Source: Charina bottae | Lineage: Eukaryota > Chordata > Lepidosauria > Squamata > Charinaidae | Direction: 5' to 3' | Assembly (NCBI GenBank): GCA_023362775.1 | Contig: JALMGJ010000018.1 | Span: 2,357,001-2,421,000, forward strand | DNA length: 64,000 nt | Shown: piece after piece, positions 56,862 to 64,000 of the stretch | How positions within the stretch are numbered: position 1 is the stretch's first letter | Layout: every line of letters begins with the position of its first letter | Translations under genes and position numbers: made by a program | The notes under the pieces: model-generated | Databases searched by the model: none | What the model saw: the letters and a program-made list of their open reading frames with translations, nothing else | What the model was told of the DNA's origin: nothing

Positions 56862-56870
56862 AATTTCTTT

Positions 56871-57217
56871 TACCTACCCACCAAAGTGGTACCTATTCAT
56901 CTACTTGCATTTGCATGCTTTCGAATTGCTAGGTTGGCAAGAGCTGGGGCGAGTGCGGGAGCTCACTCCGTCACACGGGGCTAGGGATTCGAACTTGCGA
57001 TCTTCCGATCGACAAGCCTGGCGTCTTACCCGCTGAGCCACCACGCCCCTACCACCCGGTGGGTAGGTAACAGCATTCCGCGTTCGTCATGCGGCCACAT
57101 GACCGTGGAAGCGTCTTCGAACAACACTGGCTCTTCAGCTAACAAACGGAGATTAGCACTGGCCCCTAGAGTCGGACACGACTGCACAAATGTGCGGGGG
57201 GGAACCTTTACCTTTTT
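56871..57217. mobile_element. Sauria-type SINE with inverted 5' half
   Basis: 56871-57050 is the SINE head half in minus orientation, ending CCACCACGCCCCT. 57051-57217 is the tail half in plus orientation, starting ACCACCCGGTGGGTAGGTAA and ending GGGGGGAACCTTTACC. The two halves share about 20 bp around GGTGGGTAGGTAA, so together they make roughly one full SINE with the 5' part flipped. It lies inside the L1 and splits its ORF2. Confidence 0.85.
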
Positions 57218-58086
57218 TTAAAAAAAATTACTTTAATTTGATCCAGGATAGTTTGCATTTTTTGTTGACATTTCTTTTTTATATTACAATTATGGTAAAT
57301 AAAGTGACCTCTCATAACTGCCTTACTGGTGTCCCAAACGGTTTTTAGGTCAGTCCCTTTGTCCAAGTTGATGTCAAAAAAACCTTTTAAACTCCTCTTG
57401 CAATCAACCAAAACGTTTTCTCTTTGTAAAATAGCTTCATTCAATCTCCATCTAAAAGCCATAGATGATCTCTTTATTTTCAAACTTACTGGATTATGAT
57501 CAGAGAAAATTTTTGGTAAAATATCAACCTTACAAATTTTATTGGCTAAATTATTTGAAATCCATATCATGTCAATTCTTGAAAAGGATTTATGTCTTTC
57601 TGAGTAAAAGGTATACTCCCTTGCCAATCCATTTTTGTGTCGCCAGGAATCTACTAATGCCAAATTGTCTATCATGTCAATAAAAGGACTGGGAGTCTTC
57701 CTTGTTTAAGCTTTTCAGATGTCCTGTCCAATCATGGGGAAGTTACACCATTCCAATCTCCTAGTAGGCACCAGCTTTGATATGTAAAAGACATATCAGA
57801 AGGTGTCTAAAATTTTACTTTTATCCTCATTTGGTACATATATCCCCACAAAAATAGATTTAAGTCCATTAAGCTCGACTTCCACTGCTACATATCTGCC
57901 ATGTTCCTCAGGAAGCAATAAACGTGGTTTCAATTGTGGTTTAACATATATTATAAGTCCATTTAACTTCTTCAAACCTGCAGAAATAAACTCCTCTCCC
58001 AATTTTTTATTCATCAAATATTTAATACCTTTTTTCCTTATATGACTCTCCTGTAAGCATATCACATCATGGTTTAATTTTTTCAA
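57208..58086 (-). pseudogene. L1 endonuclease remnant
   Basis: 58086-57796 has NHDVICLQESHIRKKG, with the catalytic Glu, and FVGIYVPNEDK; 57675-57208 has NLALVDSWRHKN, FSRIDMIW and SDHNPVSLKI (catalytic Asp-His). These are L1-type endonuclease motifs. The two frames are separated by a break near 57.7-57.8 kb, and the C-terminal end is interrupted by the SINE. Confidence 0.8.
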
Positions 58087-58193
58087 ATAATGGGGAAAAA
58101 ATTATTTTGTGTGGGTCATTTGCCCCATTCACATTCCAAGTAAGGTAAGTGCAAGCCATAATTAAGCAGACATCTGATCAAAATCCTTAGATG

Positions 58194-58466
58194 TGTTGGG
58201 ATTATCAGGAGTCAACTCAGCATTGTCTCATAAGCATAATGGGAGGTCTTTCTAGTAAACGCATCTCTACTGTGCTTGTGGGATATTACCTGGGTCACCT
58301 GATTTCCACTTCCTCCTCCTCCTTGAGTTTGGGGGATTCTCATTCTCCATTATGCTTTGGGCACACCTGCAAGCAGGAGGGCTGCACCATGCAGCTCTCG
58401 TCCATTCCATCTCGCTTGCACGCAGATCTACTATGAATCTACTTGTATCCAGATATACTGAATAAA
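58194..58466 (+). repeat. 5' LTR of copia element
   Basis: Starts TGTTGGGATT; the part alignable to the 3' LTR ends at AATAAA 58461-58466. The LTR may extend about 70 bp further (TGTAAGCTATCTC...), but the 3' copy does not share that text. Confidence 0.85.
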
Positions 58467-58583
58467 TGTAAGCTATCTCTATTTTTCTTCATCTAACTAA
58501 TGTATGAAGACTGAATTTATTTCTGAACGCAATTAAGCTTCAAGTGCAAGTTCCCTGCTGGTTCTCGCTTCTACTCTGCAAGA

Positions 58584-59069
58584 TTGCTGTTAGCTGCTTG
58601 GAGTGAGCTAAGTGAAAAACCAGAAGGAAGCATAACATTAGCAGATGGCAATTCAATTTTGATTCAAGGAAAAGGAAGTGTGCCATTGCGTTGCTTCAAT
58701 GGAAATGAACACAAAGATCTTATGGCAACAGATGTTTTCTTTGTACCAGACTTAGAAGCCAATTTACTGAGTGTCTCAACATTTAACAACAAAGGTTTTG
58801 ATGTGATTTTTAATGCTAATGGACAATGTAAAGTCACCAGTGGAGAAAAGATTTATGTTACAGGTTTTCAAAAGGATGGTATTTACCAGGTGCACTGCAA
58901 ACAACCGCCACCAGATGTCAACCTCGCCTATCGGCAGCAAAAGGAGGAAAACAGCACCACCACCTGGCACAGGCGTTTTGTGCACCGTGATTTTAACACA
59001 ATTTTAAGAATGGAAACTGAAGGCACGGTAAGAGATTTTGAAATAAGCAACCATGATAAATGCCAATGA
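58584..59069 (+). pseudogene. Copia pol: protease remnant and integrase N-terminus
   Basis: An open block with LADGNSILIQGKGSVPL and VFFVPDLEANLLSVSTFN, the C-terminal protease/pre-integrase region of copia polyproteins. TTTWHRRFVHRDF and the following HDKC belong to the zinc-binding pre-integrase segment. The upstream catalytic Asp of protease is deleted. It ends at a stop at 59067; the family sequence resumes in another frame from about 59070. Confidence 0.8.
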
Positions 59070-60052
59070 AAATGTGTGATACAGTATGCATCAAAGGAAA
59101 GGCAACAAGACCAGCCATACCCAAACAAAGGGAAAGGCGGGTAACTAAGCCACTCAAACTTATCCACACTGGTTTGTGTGGACCTCTTCAAGCATCAGCA
59201 GGCAGAAATAAATATGTTTTATGCTTTATAGATGATTTTTCCAGATATTGTGTGACCTACCTATTGAAGGAGAAATCCCAAACAGCGGACATGCTGAAAG
59301 CGTATGTAGCCATGGTGACCAACAAATTCAACAGAACCCCTCAAGCCCTCCAGAGTGATTGAGGAGGTGAGTTCATTTCACAAACCATGCAAACATATCT
59401 AACACAGCTAGGCATAGAACACAGACTAACCACTCCATACACACCTGAACAAAATGGAGTTGCTGAAAGGAAAAATCACTCACAAATGGACATGGTAAGA
59501 TGTATGCTTTTAGAAGCAGATCTGCCTGACAAATACTGGGCAGATGCTGTTAGGACAGCTACATACTTACAAAATAGACTGCCAACCAATGCCAACAAGG
59601 TAACACCTTTTGAGCTATGGCATGACCGCAAACCAAGTGTGAAGCATCTGAGAGTGTTTGGATCCAAGGTTTATGCACACGTTCCAAAAGAAAGGAGATC
59701 CAAACTAGACCCCAGAGCTGAAGAAGGGGTCATGATTGGATACACTCCAGGAAGCAAGGGATACAGAATCCTGAACCCGGAAACAGGAAGAGTAAACACA
59801 TGCAGAGTGGTGTACTTCAATGAAAGGGAGAGAGGATCCCATAGTCATGTTGATGATGACTGCGCAGAAACCAGCAGTGGCAGTTACCAGCTTGAGATGT
59901 TTAGCCCAACATCCAAAGACACAACCACCACACCAACCCAGAGGGAGATGGAAGCCCAGGCAGAAACTCCACCAGATAACGAGGCCAAGGATGCAGAAGG
60001 AGTTGAACCACCAAGTGCCACTCCTGAACCTGCTCCAAGACGCTCATCATAA
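59060..60052 (+). pseudogene. Copia pol: integrase
   Basis: One frame broken by TGA at 59360-59362. It contains FIDDFSRY, GGEF right after the TGA, and YTPEQNGVAERKNHS (catalytic Glu at 59465-59467). The second catalytic Asp (59357-59359) is kept, but the first, normally in an H-S/T-D-x-C-G-P context, is Gly here (GGT at 59171-59173, HTGLCGP). The integrase would be inactive even without the stop. A second stop, TAA, at 60050-60052 lies in the same frame before RT. Confidence 0.82.
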
Positions 60053-60133
60053 CCCAACAAAGGAGTTCCAGCCAAGAGACTCACTTACCTCACAAGGTCG
60101 TCGTTACCGAAAGAACCTGCATCATGGAACGAA

Positions 60134-61666
60134 GTGCAGCAAATGCCACCAGATGAAGCAAGCAAGTGGAAGAAAGCAGCACAAGAAGAGCTAGCAGCAT
60201 TACACAAGAACAAAACATGGACTTTGACAAAACTACCAAAAGGCAAGAAAGCCATAGGATGCAAATGGGTTTTCAAAGCCAAACAAGATGAAAATGGAGA
60301 AGTACAAAGATACAAAGCTAGACTAGTCGCAAAAGGCTATTCACAAAAATATGGACTTGATTACAATGAATGTTTTGCTCCTCTTGTAAAACATACCACA
60401 ACCAGAATGCTCCTGAGTCTAGCAGCTTCCAGGAACATGAGTGTTGAACACCTAGATGTAAAAACTGCATTTCTGCATGGAAAGATAGAGGAAGAACTGT
60501 ACAGGCTACAACCTCCAGGCTTCGCCGATCCCAAGACACAGCAACTCGTTTGCAAACTTCAGAAGGGGATTTATGGCCTGCAGCAAGCAGCAGGAGCATG
60601 GAATAAGAAGTTGAACCAAGTACTTCTTAAGCAAGGTTTTGTTCAAGGCCAAGCTGATCCCTGTCTCTACACAAGACACAAAAATGGCAGAGAGGTGTAC
60701 ATTCTTTGTTATGTGGATGATTTGATGATCTGCCATAATAACAAAGGAGACTTTGATGAAATCATGTCCAACCTGAACAAAGAAGTAGAAGTCAAGCATC
60801 TGGGCAATGCCAGCTACTACTTGGGGATACAGATTGAAAAGGAAGAAGATGGAAGCTTTCTTCTAAGCCAGAAGCAAAGGATCCTAGAACTATTGGAAAT
60901 CTTAGGACTGCAAAATGCCAATCCTATGCCAACACCAATGGAAACAGGTTTCCACAAGCAACGGGAACCTAGTGAACTCTTACCAGAGAGCAACGGCTAT
61001 AAAAGTGCCATAGGTAAGCTATTGTATCTAGCCACTACCACTAGGCCAGACATAGCACCTGCAGTAAACATTCTATGCAGAAAAACTAGCACACCCACAC
61101 AGAGAGACTGCACTGGTGTTAAGCGGGTAGGAAGGTACCTAAAGGGCATACACCTAAAACTAAAGCTACCAGCCACTGAAAAACCTAAACTAGTGGGGTT
61201 TACAGATGCGGATTGGGCAGAAGACATTACTGACCGTAAATCCACTAGTGGGCATGTATTTTTCTATGGGGGTGAGGCAGTAAGCTGGGGAAGCCGTAAG
61301 CAAGATACAGTTGCACATTCCTCCACAGAGGCAGAGTATGTGTCAGCAGCAGAAACATGCAGAGAGGTTTCATGGCTCAAGCTACTGCTTGAAGACATGG
61401 GGATAGAGGAATCTACCCCTATTCAGGTCTACGAAGGCAACCAAAGTTGTGTTAGGCTCTCACAGTCAGAAAGGATTAATGGGAGAACTAAACACATTGA
61501 TGTTAAGTATCATGCAGTAAGAAACTTGCAAGAGCAAAGAATAGTCAGACTAGACTATTGTCCCACAAGGAACATGACTGCGGACATTCTCACGAAGCCG
61601 TTGCCGAGGAGCAGTTACCAAGAACTTCGGAAGAAGTTGAACCTTGTGGACTCTGAGACATGCTAA
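60134..61666 (+). pseudogene. Copia pol: reverse transcriptase and RNase H
   Basis: A 510-codon open frame, in the same frame as the integrase block. RT motifs: WTLTKLPKGKKAIGCKWVFK, DVKTAFLHG (D108) and YVDD at residues 193-196. RNase H motifs: FTDADW (D358) and STEAEY (E399); the third conserved acidic residue, Asp in the family's Y-E-D-N-Q motif, is Gly435 (YEGNQ). The C-terminal TKHIDVKYH and DILTKPLP are typical of copia. RT looks intact, RNase H probably not. No upstream start is certain; the natural product would be a polyprotein. Confidence 0.88.
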
Positions 61667-61678
61667 CTTGAGAAGGGA

Positions 61679-61949
61679 TGTTGGGATTATCAGGAGTCAA
61701 CTCAGCATTGTCTCATAAGCATAATGGGGGGTCTTTCGAGTAAACGCATCTCTACTGTGCTTGTGGGATGTTACTTGGGTCACCTGATTTCCTCTTCCTC
61801 CTCCTCCTTGGTTTGGGGATTCTCATTCTCCATTACGTTTTGGGCACACCTGCAAGTAGGAGGGCTGCACCATGCATCTCTCGTCCATTCCATCTCACTT
61901 GCACACAGATCTACCGTGAATCTACTCGTATCCAGATCTACTGAATAAA
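61679..61949 (+). repeat. 3' LTR of copia element
   Basis: Starts TGTTGGGATT and is alignable to the 5' LTR up to AATAAA at 61944-61949. The text after it (GTTTGTTGTGCGAACCCAAA) differs from the 5' copy and looks like a different repeat, so the 3' LTR seems truncated at or just after its poly(A) signal. Confidence 0.82.
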
Positions 61950-62002
61950 GTTTGTTGTGCGAACCCAAATTATAGCTTAATCAAACCATGGTTAGGCTAC
62001 AA

Positions 62003-62311
62003 CAGCCTTTCTCAACCTTTTGACCCTGGAGGAACACTTGAAATATTTTCCAGGCCTCGGGGAACCCCTGCACATTCCGGCTCAAATATAGGCCAGAAGT
62101 TACAAAATTATTCTATTCGTTTCATGGGTAGGCCTGTCTATATGCATTAACCATGTTCTTAAACTGAAAATAAAGAATGAAACTTACCTCTTTAATGTGA
62201 ATTTGCCCAAATTTGAAATAATTTTTAAAATAAATTGTGATCTCCCAGGGAACCCCTAGTGACCTCTTGCGGAACCCGAGGGTGCCACGGAACCCTGGTT
62301 AAGAGACCCTG
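62003..62311. mobile_element. hAT-type element with degenerate 8-bp TSD
   Basis: The left end CAGCCTTTCTCAACCTTTTG and the right end GGAACCCTGGTTAAGAGACCCTG (last 20 bases readable as the inverse of a hAT terminus) enclose 309 bp. Flanks GGCTACAA (61995-62002) and GTCTACAG (62312-62319) agree at 6 of 8 positions. No transposase frame. Confidence 0.65.
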
Positions 62312-62319
62312 GTCTACAG

Positions 62320-62829
62320 CATAATGTGAGAAAACAACCAGTGCTACCTTTCTTCCCCATGCATGTTAGTGAAGTCTTGGAAGGCATCTGGTGGGCTTAG
62401 ATTGGAAAGATGTTGGTTCAAATTGCTCTTCAAATAGTACTATCCATTGAGGAATGTGGGGGCATTTTCTCTCAGGCAGCCAACCTTAGGGCTTTTTTCA
62501 GGGGAGGAATCAGGCCGCACACCCCCCACTCACGAGCTCCTTGGAGAAAGGCCAGCTGGGGCTGTATTTGATAGCATGCAAGTCCAGCGCATTTACTGTA
62601 CAGAGCAGCAAATTGAGACAGCTGCCTTGCGCTGTATATAATCTCCCATTTACTGTATATTGGACACGGCCACCTTACTCTGTTTCCAACTTCCACTACC
62701 ACCAACTGTGTTGCGGGAGGGGCAAATGAACTTTCCTGGGGGAGAAGATGTGAGCACATGATCTTTCTGAGAAGGAATGATGTAGATCTACATGTTGGCT
62801 TTGGAAAAAGTGTTGAGGTGGTCAACTTG
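62320..62829. other. Unassigned DNA, no gene seen
   Basis: Short frames without recognisable features. Confidence 0.3.
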
Positions 62830-62837
62830 GGCAAGGC

Positions 62838-63266
62838 TAGGCTGACCATAATTCCTTGAGACAAAAACGGGACATTGGGATGGTAAAACGGGACAGGGTC
62901 TTATGTAATATTCCGTATTCATGAAAAAGACAGGTCCCTGCCCCCCGGTCTGCGCGATTGTCCCCGCCTACAAACCCCGCCCCCGGTCCGTGCGATTGGC
63001 TCCCACCTGCAAACCCCACCCCCCGGTCTGCACGATTGGCTCCCACCTGCAAACCCCGCCCTCCTTTGCCACGCGCTGATAGGTGGGAGGGCTTCCTCTT
63101 CCGGGCTGCCTCCAATCGGCAGCTCCAGCTCGGATCCTCCTTCTGTGCCATTCCCGCTGGGTTTAAAAAACGGGACAAAATTGAGATTTTTATCAAAATG
63201 GGACGGTTGAAAAATGCTAAAAAAAACGGGACTGTCCCATTCAAAACAGGACGTATGGTCAGCCTA
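62838..63266. mobile_element. Complete hAT element carrying a GC-rich minisatellite
   Basis: GGCAAGGC at 62830-62837 and 63267-63274 is an exact 8-bp TSD. The 13-bp ends TAGGCTGACCATA and TATGGTCAGCCTA (one extra base offset on the right) are perfect inverted repeats. Subterminal AACGGGAC motifs recur on both sides (62870-62895, 63168-63232). The centre (62955-63060) has about three units of the CCAAT/GC-box minisatellite found at 457-691. There is no transposase frame. Confidence 0.85.
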
Positions 63267-63274
63267 GGCAAGGC

Positions 63275-64000
63275 AGACATTGTTCTTGGAGGAACACATG
63301 TTTTATTCCTCCAGCATTAACAGGCTAAGGTAGCCGGCGAGGTTTTGATAGGAAACAGTGGCCCTTGGGCTTGGCATAGAGGTGAGGTGCTGACTGAGCA
63401 GCAGGGCTGGAACGAAAAGGTGGAGTTTCATTTTGGACCCATGTCAAAAAGGGGGCAGGTCTAAACCGTTCCCAAATGTTCAAGCGCCTTTATGAGTAAG
63501 AATTCTTTGTGCATACTTGGCAGTATTCTCTGTGAATACTCTGTCAACAGTGTGTGTGTGTGGTGTTATATAACCCCAAATTATGGAACATGTCGGGCTG
63601 TTTTTCTAGGGCATCAACCAACAGGCTAGCGAGCTCCAAGAGTTCCCCAATGGCCCCCAAGACCAATTCACTCATATTCAGACAGGGTTTCTCAACCTTG
63701 GCAACTTTAAGACATGTGGACTTCAGCTCCCAGAATTCCCCAGCCAGCATGATCTAACTGGCAATGTGGGGGGTTGCAATACTTTATATGGGGGCCTGGC
63801 TGTGACTGTCTGGATGTTAGGACCTTGTCTGCATCTCAGCCTTGTCTGGAGATGCTGAGTCTTGAACCGGGATGTCTGGTGTGCCCAGTATGTGCCCACT
63901 CATAGTTCCAATGAGGAAGGGCCATTTCTGTCCCCTAGACCAGAACTTCGTGGACCAGAATTGGCTAGTTGAGTTCCCTGGATTTCAGGAGGTCATAAAT
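63275..64000. other. Unassigned DNA with hAT MITE fragment
   Basis: GTTTCTCAACCTTGGCAACT to CTCCCAGAATTCCCCAGC at 63687-63745 is half of the MITE family complete at 47.7 kb. No gene is seen to the end of the window. Confidence 0.5.

Larger units (their letters stand above)
53812..58193 (-). mobile_element. L1 retrotransposon with most of ORF2, cut by copia and SINE insertions
   Basis: The plus strand starts with the poly(T) image of the tail at 53812-53820, and the element runs through the ORF2 C-terminus, RT and endonuclease to the start of the endonuclease (NVNGANDPHK readable near 58130 on the minus strand). The 5' end is cut by the copia LTR at 58194. A Sauria SINE sits at 56871-57217. 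The L1 is older than both. Confidence 0.82.
58194..61950 (+). mobile_element. Ty1/copia LTR retrotransposon, gag deleted
   Basis: LTRs start TGTTGGGATTATCAGG at 58194 and 61679. The order protease remnant, integrase, RT and RNase H is Ty1/copia, not gypsy. Gag and the start of protease (including the DSG-type site) are missing between the 5' LTR and 58582. A purine-rich tract GAGAAGGGA lies directly before the 3' LTR. I saw no clear TSD. By eye the LTRs differ at about 15 positions plus two one-base indels over about 272 bp, so the element is not very recent. Such elements are uncommon in vertebrates but known in reptiles. Confidence 0.88.

Overview
The window is vertebrate genomic DNA, almost certainly from a squamate reptile (lizard or snake). 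The evidence is the repeat set: about ten copies of a roughly 335-bp tRNA-headed SINE of the Sauria type, RTE-BovB LINEs including one full-length copy, L1-, CR1- and L2-type LINEs, a Ty1/copia and a decayed Ty3/gypsy element, and several hAT and mariner MITEs. I cannot name the species.

The only host protein-coding gene I can support is RLIM (RNF12), a RING-H2 E3 ubiquitin ligase, on the plus strand. A CpG island at about 23.6-25.15 kb holds its likely promoter and non-coding first exon (CCAAT box at 24373, YY1-like site at 24480). A roughly 13-kb intron follows, then three coding exons at 37627-37795, 39032-39115 and 40021-41591. Joined, they encode 607 residues with canonical GT-AG splice sites. 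The 3' UTR starts at 41592, with a good poly(A) signal at 42222 and later candidates at 43219 and 44455.

Layout. 0-5 kb: a GC-rich minisatellite inside an hAT-like repeat, a CR1 fragment, and a 5'-truncated L1 (2498-4878) with a 16-bp target-site duplication (TSD). 5-10 kb: SINEs, MITEs and unassigned DNA. 10.4-17.65 kb: a block of RTE LINEs, consisting of a full-length BovB (minus strand), a near-full-length copy of a divergent BovB-type family (plus strand), and a 5'-truncated copy of the latter directly behind it. 18.4-19.4 kb: a SINE whose body has expanded into a ten-unit tandem array. 20-23.4 kb: very short L1 insertions and SINEs. 23.6-44.5 kb: RLIM, with SINEs and a mariner-like MITE in its first intron. 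45.8-48.75 kb: a decayed Ty3/gypsy element, with a hammerhead-ribozyme-like repeat and an hAT MITE between its LTRs. 49.5-50.6 kb: a CR1/L2 LINE 3' end, then a 274-bp inverted-repeat element with two opposed hammerhead-like motifs and a 15-bp TSD. 53.5-58.2 kb: L1 fragments, the larger one split by a SINE whose 5' half is inverted. 58.2-61.95 kb: a Ty1/copia element that lacks gag and has lost catalytic residues. 62.0-63.3 kb: two hAT elements with 8-bp TSDs.

The most notable observations are: (1) hammerhead-like folds in two unrelated-looking repeats at 47.6 and 50.3-50.6 kb, typical of Penelope-like retroelements; (2) the shared 3' end of BovB and the SINE, which explains SINE mobilisation; (3) two SINEs 30 kb apart that share an extra 50-bp segment upstream of the tRNA head; (4) a SINE with a twin-priming-like inversion; (5) a complete hAT element carrying CCAAT/GC-box minisatellite units. 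All assignments come from reading the sequence and from family knowledge; no alignment or database search was run.
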